From: Anaerotignum neopropionicum
Lineage (GTDB): Bacteria > Bacillota > Clostridia > Lachnospirales > Anaerotignaceae
Direction of reading: 5' to 3'
NCBI RefSeq assembly: GCF_001571775.1
Contig: NZ_LRVM01000006.1
Coordinates: forward strand, 62,001-126,000
DNA length: 64,000 nt
Made by a program: the position numbers and the translations under genes. The notes beneath the pieces were generated by a model. That model ran no database searches. It was given only the letters and a program-made list of their open reading frames with translations, and was not told the DNA's origin. Shown piece after piece: positions 9,227 through 18,732 of this stretch (its first letter is position 1; the number at the start of each line of letters is the position of its first letter).

Positions 9227-9371
9227 CCCTCAAACTCTTTTCGTGATTTAAACGCTTCAAAACTTCGTGGGAATTCATTTCTGCTATCTCTACCTATCTT
9301 TTTTCCCTTTGCTTTTATATCCCTTCGCTACCATGAACAAAAAAGGCAAAATAATCTTTGTTACATTGTCG

Positions 9372-9425
9372 AAAAAAAAGAGGCTACCCTAAAGCCATTC
9401 ATGACTTTTGATCACCCTCTTTCTT
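9372..9425 (-). terminator. Rho-independent terminator of the exonuclease III gene
   Basis: On the minus strand AAGAGG pairs with CCTCTT around an inner AAAGTC/GGCTTT hairpin, followed by a run of eight T residues. It starts just after the stop codon at 9438. Confidence 0.75.
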
Positions 9426-9437
9426 TTATCATTTAAA

Positions 9438-10193
9438 TCAAAGCTGAATTTCCAATTCCACAGGGCAATGGTCAGACCCCATAATATTGCTGTGAATCTT
9501 TGCGTCAATCAGCTTTTCCTTAAGCCTTTTAGAAACCACATAATAATCAATCCGCCACCCCGCATTATTCTTTCTTGCATTAAAACGATAGCTCCACCAA
9601 GAATACGCTCCGGTTGCATCAGGGTATAAAAAACGAAATGTATCAATAAAGCCCGCACCCAAAAGCTCTGAAAATTTCCCTCGCTCCTCATCGGTAAATC
9701 CGGCATTGTGCCGATTGGTAGATGGATTTTTCAAGTCTATCTCATTATGGGCAACATTCAAATCTCCACAAATAATAACAGGTTTTTCCTTGTCTAAATT
9801 CAAAACATACACCCGAAAAGCATCTTCCCATTCCATGCGGTAATCAAGTCTTGCGTTTTCCTGTTGAGAATTGGGTGTATACACCGTTATATGATAGAAT
9901 TCTTCAAATTCCAATGTAATTACTCTTCCTTCCATATCATGGGCAGCAATCCCAATTCCATAGGAAACCGCCAAAGGTTCCTTCTTAGTAAAAACAGCTA
10001 CTCCCGAATAGCCCTTTTTCTGGGCGTAATTCCAATATTGAAAATATCCCTGGGTTTCCAGTTCAATCTGGCCCTCTTGAAGCTTCGTTTCCTGCAACGA
10101 AAAAATATCTGCATCTACATCCTCAAAATAATCCCGAAAGCCTTTGCCCACTGCGGCACGTAAGCCATTCACATTCCATGAAATCATCTTCAA
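9438..10193 (-). CDS. exoA: Exodeoxyribonuclease III (ExoA/XthA family)
   Basis: AP endonuclease and 3'-5' exonuclease acting in base-excision repair. The endonuclease/exonuclease/phosphatase fold is shown by ISWNVNGLRA at the N-terminus, SLQETKLQ (metal-binding Glu), YTPNSQ, CGDLNVAH and the C-terminal GSDHCPVELE (catalytic Asp-His). From the TTG at 10193 the protein is 251 residues, matching ExoA length and the usual MKxISWNVNG start. An ATG at 10205 adds four codons but would sit directly against the GAGAGG sequence, so it is less likely. It stands alone between two terminator-flanked units. Confidence 0.95.
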   Translation of the reverse strand: MKMISWNVNGLRAAVGKGFRDYFEDVDADIFSLQETKLQEGQIELETQGYFQYWNYAQKKGYSGVAVFTKKEPLAVSYGIGIAAHDMEGRVITLEFEEFYHITVYTPNSQQENARLDYRMEWEDAFRVYVLNLDKEKPVIICGDLNVAHNEIDLKNPSTNRHNAGFTDEERGKFSELLGAGFIDTFRFLYPDATGAYSWWSYRFNARKNNAGWRIDYYVVSKRLKEKLIDAKIHSNIMGSDHCPVELEIQL

Positions 10194-10205
10194 CTGAAAC
10201 ACCAT

Positions 10206-10501
10206 CCTCTCTTTTCATTTTATCAAAACCGTATTCCAGATAAAATATCCTTATGGTTAAACGATATTACAATTCTATCATAATAAGCAGTTTTTTCAAC
10301 TACTTTACATATAAAAATCAATCATCACCTTTTTAAGTGAGCACCGCCAAATAATTTACCGAAAATTTTTCCTTTCCAATGTATTTTCTGCTTTATATTC
10401 TTTTATCAACAAAATCAAAGAATCATTCTTTCCCTGTTCTTGGACTTGTTTCTTACTGTAATTTAGTCTAAAATTAAATAAGACCGAAAGGAGTGAGCAT
10501 T
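10206..10501 (+). promoter_or_regulatory. Intergenic region with promoter of the ArsC-like operon
   Basis: No gene is evident. TTGTTT (10446-10451), 17 bp and TAAAAT (10469-10474) form a probable SigA promoter, and AAAGGAG follows at 10487-10493. The exoA promoter must also lie here on the other strand, but no clear -35/-10 pair was found. Confidence 0.5.
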
Positions 10502-10837
10502 TTGAATATACAAATCTATGGCTCCAAAAAAAATTTCGACACAAAAAAGGCTGAGCGTTATTTTAAAGAGCGAAAAATATCCTATCAATATATTGATATT
10601 CATGAATATGGTATCAGTAAAAGCATTTTTGAGGCCGCAAAACGCTGCCTTCCTGTTGAAACCATGATAGACCGAAAGGCAAAGGCCTATCAAGCCTTGT
10701 ATATGGATTATATCGACGAAAGTAAGCGGGAAGACACCTTGTTTGAAAATCCCAGTCTTTTCATGACCCCCATTGTAAGAAACGGAAAAGCCTTTACTTT
10801 GGGCTACTGCCCTGATATTTGGCAAGAATGGAACTAG
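10502..10837 (+). CDS. ArsC/Spx-family thioredoxin-fold protein lacking the active cysteine
   Basis: A 111-residue protein with the ArsC-type fold: MNIQIYGSKKNFDTKKAERY at the N-terminus, YIDIHEYGIS in the second strand, and a late PIVRNGKAFTLGY matching the cis-Pro segment and following strand of ArsC/Spx proteins. Arsenate reductases carry a catalytic Cys in the first loop; here the loop reads GSKKNFDTKK with no cysteine, so arsenate reduction is unlikely. The start is the TTG at 10502, 9 nt after AAAGGAG; a GTG at 10493 abuts that site. It is first in an operon with a nitrilase-family enzyme (16 nt later) and a low-molecular-weight phosphatase. Confidence 0.8.
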   Translation: MNIQIYGSKKNFDTKKAERYFKERKISYQYIDIHEYGISKSIFEAAKRCLPVETMIDRKAKAYQALYMDYIDESKREDTLFENPSLFMTPIVRNGKAFTLGYCPDIWQEWN

Positions 10838-10853
10838 ACAAGGAGGTGATCCT

Positions 10854-11663
10854 ATGCGCATAGGACTAGGACAATTGGATGTAGGCTTTGAAAATAAAGA
10901 ATATGCCAAAAAACTTTGTGAGGAAATGATTTTTTCTGCTGCAAAGGCGCAGGTAGATTTTTTGGTTTTCCCCGAAATGACCTTAACCGGCTTTACCATA
11001 AAAACAAAGGAATTGGCCGAAGATTTCAGCAACAGTGAAACCCTACAATTTTTTAAAAAAAATGCAATGCTGCATAAAATGGCAATTTGCTTTGGCTTGC
11101 CGCTTTTGAGCTTGGAAAAAGCAGAAAACCATTGTGTTATTTTCTCTGAAACAGGGGATCTTCTTGCTGACTACGCAAAAATCCACCCTTTTTCCTTTGG
11201 TACTGAGGCCAAGTTTTATCAAGGTGGAACAAGTCTTGCTTCCTGCATGATAAAAGAATTTATTACAACTCCTTTTGTGTGCTACGACTTGCGGTTTCCC
11301 GAAATTTTTCAGATTGCATCCCAAACAAGCACCTTGTTGGTGGTGATTGCCAATTGGCCCATTTCCCGCAGGGAGGATTGGGCTGTGCTGTTAAAGGCAC
11401 GGGCTATGGAAAATCAAGCCTTTGTCGTTGGTGTTAACCGCACAGGCAACGGAGGGGGCCTTGAATATTTTGGCGATAGTATGGTAATCTCCCCTCGCGG
11501 AATAATTCTTGCCCAAGCAAAAGAAGAAACCGGTCTTACCACTGTAGATATTTTCCCCGAGGAAGCCTTGACTTGTCGAAAAAAATTTCCATTAAAGGCC
11601 GATCGAAAACCCGACCTATATTGCAAACTTTTGCAACCCAAAAATGAAAGGGGTTTTTTATGA
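10854..11663 (+). CDS. Nitrilase-superfamily carbon-nitrogen hydrolase
   Basis: A 269-residue cytoplasmic amidohydrolase. The catalytic triad is visible as Glu in FPEMTL (about residue 42), Lys in AKIHPFSFGTE (about 109) and Cys in VCYDLRFPE (about 143). The DLRFPEIF context and the size resemble omega-amidase and related housekeeping amidases that clear deaminated glutamine or glutathione. The exact substrate cannot be read from sequence. GGAGGTGAT precedes the ATG. Its stop overlaps the start of the phosphatase gene by 4 nt (ATGA), indicating translational coupling. Confidence 0.88.
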   Translation: MRIGLGQLDVGFENKEYAKKLCEEMIFSAAKAQVDFLVFPEMTLTGFTIKTKELAEDFSNSETLQFFKKNAMLHKMAICFGLPLLSLEKAENHCVIFSETGDLLADYAKIHPFSFGTEAKFYQGGTSLASCMIKEFITTPFVCYDLRFPEIFQIASQTSTLLVVIANWPISRREDWAVLLKARAMENQAFVVGVNRTGNGGGLEYFGDSMVISPRGIILAQAKEETGLTTVDIFPEEALTCRKKFPLKADRKPDLYCKLLQPKNERGFL

Positions 11664-12133
11664 TTCGTGTGCTTTTTATTTGCCATGGAAATATTTGTCG
11701 TTCCCCCATGGCTGAATTTCTGTTCCGAGATTTACTCATAAAAAAAGGATTACATCGTGATTTTTTTGTTGCCTCTGCCGCTACCAGCCGTGAAGAAATT
11801 GGTAATGGCGTGTATCCCCCGGCAAAGAAAAAGCTTTCCTCCTTGGGCATTGATTGCAGCGACAAAACCGCAAGACAAGTAACAAAGCAGGATTATGAGG
11901 CCTTTGATTATTTGCTGGTCATGGATGAGTATAATAATAAAAATCTAATGCGTATTTTGAGTGACGATCCCCAAAAGAAAGTGTACCGCCTCTTGGATTT
12001 TTCCTCTCGCCCCAGAGATATTGCCGATCCTTGGTATACAGGCAATTTTGATATTACCCAGGGGGATATTATGGAGGGTTTGGAGGCTTTTCTTGCTTTC
12101 GTTATAAGCCACCACTTGCAGCAAAATACATAG
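11660..12133 (+). CDS. Low-molecular-weight protein tyrosine phosphatase
   Basis: A 157-residue cytoplasmic phosphatase. The P-loop CHGNICRSP near residue 9 provides the nucleophilic Cys and the Arg of the C-x5-R motif, and DPWYTG near residue 122 supplies the general-acid Asp. The family dephosphorylates phosphotyrosine or, in some Firmicutes, phosphoarginine proteins (YwlE-like); the sequence alone does not settle which. The first codon overlaps the stop of the nitrilase-family gene. It is last in the three-gene operon and is followed by a bidirectional terminator. Confidence 0.93.
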   Translation: MIRVLFICHGNICRSPMAEFLFRDLLIKKGLHRDFFVASAATSREEIGNGVYPPAKKKLSSLGIDCSDKTARQVTKQDYEAFDYLLVMDEYNNKNLMRILSDDPQKKVYRLLDFSSRPRDIADPWYTGNFDITQGDIMEGLEAFLAFVISHHLQQNT

Positions 12134-12185
12134 ACACACCTCAAAATGGGTTCGTCAAAGCAAACCGCTTAGTATGAAAAAAGGG

Positions 12186-12245
12186 AAAGCCCAGTTGCTC
12201 TTTTCCATAAAATCAGCTTGGAAACTTTCGCAATTTGGGCTTTTT
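12186..12245. terminator. Bidirectional terminator between the phosphatase gene and trpA
   Basis: AAAGCCCAGTTGC and GCAATTTGGGCTTT arms enclose a second TTTCC/GGAAA hairpin and are flanked by A and T runs. It serves both the plus-strand phosphatase operon and the minus-strand trp operon, which converge here. Confidence 0.8.
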
Positions 12246-12254
12246 AATATGAAA

Positions 12255-13049
12255 TCACTGCTTTGCCATTGCGTCCTTCAATTCTCTCACAAAATTACAA
12301 ACAGGCTCAATACAGTCCCTGCCATGGACACCGATAATTTTCACTATTGCACTGCCCACAATAACACCGTCTGAAACCCTGCTCATTTTTGCGGCAGTTT
12401 CCGGACTTGAAATGCCAAAGCCAATGGCACACGGAAGGGCATTCACTTCCTTAACGCCTTCAACCATCGCTGCAATATCCGTTGTAATTTCCGTTCTTGT
12501 ACCTGTAACGCCCAAGGAAGAAACACAGTAAACAAAGCCCTCTGCCCCCGCCGCAATTTTGCTGATTCTATCCTTTGATGTAGGCGCAATCAGTGAAATC
12601 ATTTTCACGCCATATTCCTGAAATTTATCCAGCATTTCTCCCTTTTCTTCAAAGGGAATATCCGGAAGAATCACACAGCAAATTCCATTTTCCTTACATC
12701 TCGAAAGAAATTTGTCAAGTCCATAGGTAAAAACAGGGTTTGCATAGGTCATAAATGCAAGTGGTACAAAAGAATTTTCTCTGATTTTTTGCACCATTTC
12801 AAAAATTTTATCCGTTGTTACCCCATTCTTTAACGCACGCTCGCTTGCTTCTTGAATCACCGGCCCTTCGGCAACAGGGTCAGAAAAAGGAATGCCCAAT
12901 TCAATCAAATCTGCTCCTGCTTTTTCCATGGCATATACCAATTTTTCCGTGGTTTCAAGATCGGGATCACCGCAGGTAATAAACGGAATAAACGCTTTTC
13001 CCTGAGAAAAAGCATTATCTATATAATTTTGTGCAGTAGTATTATTCAT
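12255..13049 (-). CDS. trpA: Tryptophan synthase alpha subunit
   Basis: Cleaves indole-3-glycerol phosphate to indole and glyceraldehyde 3-phosphate and passes indole to TrpB through the alpha-beta tunnel. A TIM barrel of 264 residues. [11 protein letters not shown], the catalytic Glu in [11 protein letters not shown], the Asp in ILPDIPFEE, and the phosphate loops [10 protein letters not shown] and GFGISSPE are all present. The ATG at 13049 was chosen for the preceding GGGGG and because it overlaps the trpB stop by 8 nt; a longer in-frame start lies within trpB. It is the last gene of the operon. Confidence 0.97.
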   Translation of the reverse strand: MNNTTAQNYIDNAFSQGKAFIPFITCGDPDLETTEKLVYAMEKAGADLIELGIPFSDPVAEGPVIQEASERALKNGVTTDKIFEMVQKIRENSFVPLAFMTYANPVFTYGLDKFLSRCKENGICCVILPDIPFEEKGEMLDKFQEYGVKMISLIAPTSKDRISKIAAGAEGFVYCVSSLGVTGTRTEITTDIAAMVEGVKEVNALPCAIGFGISSPETAAKMSRVSDGVIVGSAIVKIIGVHGRDCIEPVCNFVRELKDAMAKQ

Positions 13050-14232
13050 AAATTTCAACCCCCTTGTATCTTGCGATTGCCGCAACGTCTTTGTCCCCTC
13101 GCCCGGAAACATTCACTACAATAATTTGGTCTGCCTTCATTGTGGGCGCAAGCTTCATCGCATAGGAAATTGCATGAGCGCTTTCAATTGCAGGAATAAT
13201 CCCCTCAATTCTTGAAAGATATTCAAAGGCTTCCACCGCTTCATCATCGGTTACAGGCACATATTCCGCTCTGCCTGTATCCCTTAAATACGCATGTTCC
13301 GGCCCTATCCCGGGATAGTCCAACCCAGCAGAAATAGAATATACAGGCGCAATCTGCCCATATTCGTCTTGGCAAAAATAGGACTTCATTCCATGGAAAA
13401 TGCCAACGCTTCCCGTTGCCATGGTTGCGGCAGTATCCTTTGTATCAACACCAAGCCCCGCCGCCTCACATCCAATCAACCTCACAGCTTTATCCTCAAT
13501 AAAGTTGTAAAACGCACCCATGGCGTTGCTTCCGCCGCCCACGCAAGCAATGACTGCATCGGGCAGCTTGCCTTCCTTCTCCAGCATCTGCGCCTTAATT
13601 TCCTTGCTGATGACCGCTTGAAAATCCCGCACAATCAATGGAAAAGGATGGGGCCCCATAACCGAACCCAAAACATAATGGGTATCATCAATTCTTTTTG
13701 TCCATTCCCGAAAAGTTTCATTTACGGCATCTTTCAGTGTCATAGTTCCGCTGGTTACAGAGTGAACCTTCGCCCCCAACAGCTCCATACGGTAAACATT
13801 GAGCGCCTGTCGGTCTGTATCATGCTTTCCCATATAAACTTCACATTCCAACCCCATGAGTGCCGCTGCCGTAGCCGTTGCAACACCATGCTGCCCTGCG
13901 CCTGTTTCTGCAATAATTCTTGTTTTTCCCATTTTCTTTGCAAGCAGCACCTGCCCCAACACGTTATTTATCTTGTGGGAACCGGTATGGTTCAAATCCT
14001 CACGCTTCAAATAAATCTTTGCACCGCCAAGATTTTGTGTCATATGCTTGGCATAATAAAGATTTGACGGACGCCCCGCAAAGTTGTTGAATAAATCCGC
14101 AAGCTCCGCCACAAATTCAGGGTCATCCTTGTATTTATTATAAGCCTCCTCCAGCTCAATCACAGCGTTCATCAAGGTTTCGGGAATAAATTGCCCACCG
14201 AACGCTCCAAATCTTCCGTTTATTTCAGTCAT
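13042..14232 (-). CDS. trpB: Tryptophan synthase beta subunit
   Basis: PLP enzyme that condenses indole with serine to give tryptophan. At 396 residues it is a standard TrpB1. The PLP lysine sits in [15 protein letters not shown] (about residue 86); [12 protein letters not shown] and the phosphate-binding [10 protein letters not shown] loop are intact, as is GRGDKD near the C-terminus. The gene lies 17 nt after trpF and overlaps trpA, consistent with balanced synthesis of the alpha-beta complex. Confidence 0.98.
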   Translation of the reverse strand: MTEINGRFGAFGGQFIPETLMNAVIELEEAYNKYKDDPEFVAELADLFNNFAGRPSNLYYAKHMTQNLGGAKIYLKREDLNHTGSHKINNVLGQVLLAKKMGKTRIIAETGAGQHGVATATAAALMGLECEVYMGKHDTDRQALNVYRMELLGAKVHSVTSGTMTLKDAVNETFREWTKRIDDTHYVLGSVMGPHPFPLIVRDFQAVISKEIKAQMLEKEGKLPDAVIACVGGGSNAMGAFYNFIEDKAVRLIGCEAAGLGVDTKDTAATMATGSVGIFHGMKSYFCQDEYGQIAPVYSISAGLDYPGIGPEHAYLRDTGRAEYVPVTDDEAVEAFEYLSRIEGIIPAIESAHAISYAMKLAPTMKADQIIVVNVSGRGDKDVAAIARYKGVEIYE

Positions 14233-14249
14233 AAAATCAATCCTTCCTT

Positions 14250-14861
14250 TTATAATAGTTTTGCAAGGGCCACCACGCCCATAAATTTCATCTCATCCTT
14301 ATACCCCTGGGTTTCACAACCGCTGCTTACATCAAATGCAAAGGGATTGCAGGTTCTTCCCGCCTTGCCAATGTTACTCGCATTTAACCCCCCTGCAAGA
14401 AAATAAGGCTTTTTGATTGGCGGAATGATTCTATGGTCAAAGGTTTCTCCGCTTCCGCCATAATTGCGCTCGTGGAAGGTATCTAATAAAAGATACTCAC
14501 ACGGAAGTGCTTCCGCCGCAAGAATTTCCTCCGCATTTTTTACTCTGACCGCCTTGATAATGGGCTTTTGAATAACCTCCTTTAACCGTATCATGTACTC
14601 CTCATCCTCATCCCCATGAAGTTGAACCATATCTATAATTCCTTGAGAACACAGACTTTCAATCAAAGAGATCTCCCCATTTACAAATACCCCTACGGCT
14701 TTTATGCCTGAATGAAGCAATTTTTTCAATTCTGCCGCTTTTTGGGGGGTAACATATCTGCGGCTGGGAGGATAAAACACAAACCCAATAAAATGAGGCT
14801 TGTATAAATTTGCCATTGTAATATCTTCTTCGCGGCTTAAGCCGCAGATTTTAATTTTCAT
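14250..14861 (-). CDS. trpF: Phosphoribosylanthranilate isomerase
   Basis: Converts phosphoribosylanthranilate to the CdRP ketose by Amadori rearrangement. A 203-residue TIM barrel with the catalytic Cys in [10 protein letters not shown] at the start, VQLHGDED in the middle, LLLDTF with the general-acid Asp, and the phosphate loop [11 protein letters not shown] then FDVSSGCET. It overlaps the trpC stop by 4 nt (ATGA). TrpC and TrpF are separate proteins here, not fused as in enteric bacteria. Confidence 0.97.
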   Translation of the reverse strand: MKIKICGLSREEDITMANLYKPHFIGFVFYPPSRRYVTPQKAAELKKLLHSGIKAVGVFVNGEISLIESLCSQGIIDMVQLHGDEDEEYMIRLKEVIQKPIIKAVRVKNAEEILAAEALPCEYLLLDTFHERNYGGSGETFDHRIIPPIKKPYFLAGGLNASNIGKAGRTCNPFAFDVSSGCETQGYKDEMKFMGVVALAKLL

Positions 14862-15640
14862 AGCGCTCCTTTCAGAGCATCAAGCTCTTTCTTCTTATTT
14901 TTCGCCCGCATTAAGGTTTCGCCAATCAAAACAGCATCGATACCTGCATTTCTTATTTCAGCAATATCCTGGGCAGTTTTGATGCCGCTTTCCGCAACAT
15001 AAATTACATCATTTGGAATATGTTTTTTCAGCCTGATGCAGTTATGAATATCCACAGTAAAGTCCTTCAAATTTCGATTGTTTACACCAATTACCCTTGC
15101 CCCCGCCTTCACCGCCGAGGCAATCTCTTTTTCATCATGGGCCTCCACAAGGGCACTCAGCCCAAGGCTGTCACAAATTTCAAGATACATTCTCAATTTC
15201 TCCGTATCTAATAAAGCACAAATCAGTAGTATTGCCGAAGCCCCCAAGGCCTTTCCTTGATAAATCATATATTCATCCACCGTAAAATCCTTGCGCAAAA
15301 GGGGAATTTGAACCTGTTTACTGATTTCCCATAAATATTCGTCCCGACCTAGAAATTTCGTTGGCTCCGTAAGCACGGAAATACAATCCCCGCCCGCCTG
15401 GGCATATTCCTTCGCAATTTCTAAATAAGGAAAATCCTTGGCAATTACGCTTTTTGAAGGACTTGCTTTTTTCACCTCGCAAATAAAGGCAAGGCTGTCT
15501 TTACGCAGCGCTTTTTCAAAGGCAAAGGGTGCTGTTGCTTTCACGTTTTTCCCAAGGTCTTTCATTTCCTCCAAAGAGATCACTTTTTTCTGTTCTTCCA
15601 CACGCTTTAACGTGCTAAGAGCAAGATCATCCAGAATCAT
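14858..15640 (-). CDS. trpC: Indole-3-glycerol phosphate synthase
   Basis: Closes the indole ring by decarboxylating CdRP. A 260-residue TIM barrel. FICEVKKASPSK carries the substrate Glu-Lys pair, LLRKDFTVDEY the catalytic Lys, and VIGVNNRNLKDF, VAESGI and AVLIGETLM form the phosphate-binding end. AAGGAGG precedes the ATG. It sits 17 nt downstream of trpD. Confidence 0.97.
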   Translation of the reverse strand: MILDDLALSTLKRVEEQKKVISLEEMKDLGKNVKATAPFAFEKALRKDSLAFICEVKKASPSKSVIAKDFPYLEIAKEYAQAGGDCISVLTEPTKFLGRDEYLWEISKQVQIPLLRKDFTVDEYMIYQGKALGASAILLICALLDTEKLRMYLEICDSLGLSALVEAHDEKEIASAVKAGARVIGVNNRNLKDFTVDIHNCIRLKKHIPNDVIYVAESGIKTAQDIAEIRNAGIDAVLIGETLMRAKNKKKELDALKGAL

Positions 15641-15657
15641 TGTTTGCCTCCTTCCAA

Positions 15658-16668
15658 TCAGCCGTTGGTTGCCATTATAAAGGCCTCAAGCTTCGCCATA
15701 GCCTTGCCACTATCTAACATTGCGTTTGCAAGGGCAATGCCGGCCTGAATACTGTCACATTTTTCCGCAATATAGAGAGAAACCGCCGAATTCAAGAGCA
15801 CCACATCCCGCTTTGCCCCCCGTTCTTTCCCCGAAAGAATATCCAAGGCAATGATCTTGTTTTCCTCTGGATTCCCCCCCACAAGGGCTGATGGCTCACA
15901 GTATTGAAAGCCGTAATCCTCAGGGTCAATCACACGGTTTTTCAGCTTTCCGTTGCGTATTTCACAAGCTGTTGTTGTAGTTGTCATGGTGATTTCATCC
16001 AGCCCATCATCCCCGCATACTACCATACCCGATTTCACTCCAAGATTTAACATAACCTGAGCAAGGGGACGTACCAGCTCCTTGTCATAAACCCCCATCA
16101 GCTCCATGTTTGCCCCTGCAGGATTTGCAAGGGGCCCAAGGATATTGAAAATGGTTCTGACACCCAAGCTTTTTCTCACAGGTGCAACAAAGCGCATGGA
16201 CGGATGGTATTTCTGGGCAAACATAAAGCAAATGTTGTTTTCCTCAAGGCACTTTGTCATCACCTGGGTTTCCGCTGTAATGTTTACCCCTAAGCCCTCC
16301 AGAATGTCCGCTGCGCCGCATTTGCTGGAAACGCTTCTGTTTCCGTGCTTTGCAACAGGTACGCCTGCCGCAGAGATTATAAAGGCTGAAATGGTTGAAA
16401 TATTAAATGTAAACGCTTCATCGCCGCCTGTACCCACAATTTCAAGCACATCCTTTTCATGGAGCAATCTTGTACAAGCCTTGCGCATTCCCTTTGCACT
16501 TGCAGTAATCTCATCAATGGTTTCCCCCTTCATGCGAAGGGCTGTCAAATACGCCGCCATTTCAGTTTCGGATGCGTTTCCCGTCATAATTTCGTTCATG
16601 ACCTCTTCCGCCATTTCGGGAGAAATGTTTTTCCCCTCTATTGCCAGCTTGATCGCTTCTTTTATCAT
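15658..16668 (-). CDS. trpD: Anthranilate phosphoribosyltransferase
   Basis: Transfers phosphoribose from PRPP to anthranilate. A 336-residue member of the class IV phosphoribosyltransferase fold: VGTGGDEAFTFNIST is the PRPP-binding glycine loop, KHGNRSVSSKCGAAD the adjacent signature, and GPLANPAGA follows. The ATG at 16668 is preceded by AAGGAGG; the in-frame ATG at 16686 overlaps trpG and lacks a site. TrpD is separate from TrpG here. Confidence 0.97.
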   Translation of the reverse strand: MIKEAIKLAIEGKNISPEMAEEVMNEIMTGNASETEMAAYLTALRMKGETIDEITASAKGMRKACTRLLHEKDVLEIVGTGGDEAFTFNISTISAFIISAAGVPVAKHGNRSVSSKCGAADILEGLGVNITAETQVMTKCLEENNICFMFAQKYHPSMRFVAPVRKSLGVRTIFNILGPLANPAGANMELMGVYDKELVRPLAQVMLNLGVKSGMVVCGDDGLDEITMTTTTTACEIRNGKLKNRVIDPEDYGFQYCEPSALVGGNPEENKIIALDILSGKERGAKRDVVLLNSAVSLYIAEKCDSIQAGIALANAMLDSGKAMAKLEAFIMATNG

Positions 16669-16682
16669 ATAAATCCTCCTTA

Positions 16683-17246
16683 TCATAAATCCAAAAAATT
16701 CTTCATAATCCTTGCGCCGTGCTCTGAAAGAATGGACTCAGGGTGAAACTGCAAGCCGTAAATTTGCTTCCCCTTGACCTTTACTGCCATAACCTCGCTG
16801 TCCACCTCGCCAAGAATCTCAAGGCGATCGGGTATTGTATTTCTCTCCGCCACAAGGGAATGATACCTTGCCGCTTTCATTTTTTGGGGCAGTCCTTTAA
16901 AAATTTCCGCCAAATTATTAATGTTTATTTCACTTTGTTTTCCATGCATTAATTTTTTTGCATGAATTATTTTTCCACCGTAAACCTCACAGATTGCCTG
17001 ATGCCCCAAGCATACCCCTAAAATTTTGTACTTATCTCCAAGCTCCCGAATCACGTCCTCACTGATTCCTGCCTCATGGGGGTAGCAAGGGCCGGGGGAA
17101 ATGATGATGCTGTCGGGATGCAGTGCATCAATTTCTTGCGGTGTAATGCTGTCATTTCTGAAAACTCTGATATCCTCGTCAAATTGATAGGCAAGCTGAA
17201 CCAAATTGTATGTAAAGCTGTCGAAATTATCTATTACAACGATCAT
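16683..17246 (-). CDS. trpG: Anthranilate synthase component II (glutamine amidotransferase)
   Basis: Supplies ammonia from glutamine to TrpE. A 187-residue class I amidotransferase with the catalytic Cys in GVCLGHQAI (about residue 79) and the His-Glu pair in QFHPESIL. The N-terminal DNFDSFTYNL is typical of TrpG/PabA. The start overlaps the trpE stop by 4 nt. With trpE in the same operon, a tryptophan role is clear; double use in folate synthesis as PabA is possible and cannot be excluded. Confidence 0.96.
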   Translation of the reverse strand: MIVVIDNFDSFTYNLVQLAYQFDEDIRVFRNDSITPQEIDALHPDSIIISPGPCYPHEAGISEDVIRELGDKYKILGVCLGHQAICEVYGGKIIHAKKLMHGKQSEININNLAEIFKGLPQKMKAARYHSLVAERNTIPDRLEILGEVDSEVMAVKVKGKQIYGLQFHPESILSEHGARIMKNFLDL

Positions 17247-18706
17247 AAATCGTTCGCCTCCTTTGCGTTCACTATGGCATTGATTACAGCCTTTGCCTTG
17301 TTTTCGCTCTCCAAAAATTCCGTTTCACCCACGCTGTCGGCAACAATTCCAGCCCCTGCTTGAACGTAAACCCTATTGTTTTTCTTGACCGCCATTCTTA
17401 TGCCAATGCAAGTATCCAAATTCCCCGTAAAATCAATGTATCCCAATGCTCCGCCGTAAACGCCTCTAGGGCACCTTTCTGTTTCTTCAATGATTTCACA
17501 AGCTCTCACCTTTGGCGCACCGGAAAGAGTTCCCGCCGGAAGAATTGCGCTGATTGCATCATAGGCATCCAAATCTTCTTTTAGCTCTCCGTTTACCTCG
17601 GAGCAAATATGCATTATTTTCGAATATCTAATGACCTTCATATATTCCGACACATAAACCGATAATGGCTTTGCAATTTTTCCAATATCATTTCTTGCCA
17701 AATCCACCAGCATATTGTGCTCAGAAAGTTCCTTTTCGTCGGCTATCAGTTCCCTCTCAAGGATCATATCCTCCTCCTCATTCAAGCCTCTTGGCCTTGA
17801 GCCTGCAATAGGAAAAGTGGAAAGCTTCCCATTTCTAAGCTTCACCAGCGTTTCGGGGGAAGCGGAAATAATCTGGCTATCATCACATTGCATAAACACC
17901 ATATAGGGCGAAGGATTGGTCGTTCTGAGCACTCTGTAAGCGTTTAGCAAACTGTCGTGATATTCCGTTTCAAATCGTCTTGAAATCACCGCTTGAAAAA
18001 TGTCTCCATCGTAAATATATTCCCGCACCGTATCCACCGCCTTGCAAAACTCCTCTTGGGTAAAATTGCTTGTAAAGTGGGGCACGCTTTTGGCATATAC
18101 CTTTTGGGTAGGCATAGAGTCGGTGATAAAAGCGGAAAGGTTTTCAATATCCGACACCGCCTTACCGTAATTTTCAAGCACATTGTCCGTTTTCATGTTG
18201 ACAATAATCAGAATTTTTTGCTTTAGATGGTCATAGGCAATCACCTTATCAAAAAGCATGAAATCATAATCATCCATTTCACTTTCAGAAAGCTTCAGTG
18301 TTGGCTCGCAATAGCCAATCATGGAGTAAGCAAAATATCCAACCAAACCTCCTGCAAAGGGCGGCATATCAAGAAGCCTCGGCGCTTGATACTCATGCAT
18401 CAGCCCTCTAAGTGCGGCAAAAGGCTCCTCATCTATTTGACTTTGCTCTCCGTCCCTTTCCAGGGTAACCGTACCGTTTTTGCAGGTGATTCTCATAATC
18501 GGGTCAAAGCCCAGAAAGGAATATCTGCCCCACTTTTCGCCCCCTTCAATGCTTTCCAGAAGAAAAAAGCGTTGATAGCCATTGGAAATTCTTCTTAAAA
18601 GCGAAATTGGTGTGATGACATCGGCATAAATCTCTTTTGAAATTGGGATAATGTCATAGCTTTCTGCCAGCTTGCTGATTGTTTCTGCGTTTGGTTTGAT
18701 ACTCAT
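17243..18706 (-). CDS. trpE: Anthranilate synthase component I
   Basis: Makes anthranilate from chorismate with ammonia supplied by TrpG. At 487 residues it is of normal length. The N-terminal LLESIEGGEKWGRYSFLG contains the LLES element associated with tryptophan feedback inhibition. The catalytic chorismate-binding domain shows FQAVISRRFE, IAGSRPRG, DLARNDIGK, GTLSGAPKVRA and GGALGYIDF. The start at 18706 follows GGGAGG. An in-frame extension upstream crosses the T-box terminator and is rejected. It is the first gene of the trp operon. Confidence 0.97.
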   Translation of the reverse strand: MSIKPNAETISKLAESYDIIPISKEIYADVITPISLLRRISNGYQRFFLLESIEGGEKWGRYSFLGFDPIMRITCKNGTVTLERDGEQSQIDEEPFAALRGLMHEYQAPRLLDMPPFAGGLVGYFAYSMIGYCEPTLKLSESEMDDYDFMLFDKVIAYDHLKQKILIIVNMKTDNVLENYGKAVSDIENLSAFITDSMPTQKVYAKSVPHFTSNFTQEEFCKAVDTVREYIYDGDIFQAVISRRFETEYHDSLLNAYRVLRTTNPSPYMVFMQCDDSQIISASPETLVKLRNGKLSTFPIAGSRPRGLNEEEDMILERELIADEKELSEHNMLVDLARNDIGKIAKPLSVYVSEYMKVIRYSKIMHICSEVNGELKEDLDAYDAISAILPAGTLSGAPKVRACEIIEETERCPRGVYGGALGYIDFTGNLDTCIGIRMAVKKNNRVYVQAGAGIVADSVGETEFLESENKAKAVINAIVNAKEANDL

Positions 18707-18732
18707 ATCGGTTCTCCCTCCCATTTTTGGTA

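Noticed and set aside
8817-9278. 153-codon minus-strand ORF across the cstA 3' end
   Set aside because: It overlaps the conserved cstA coding sequence and its terminator and has no supporting signals.
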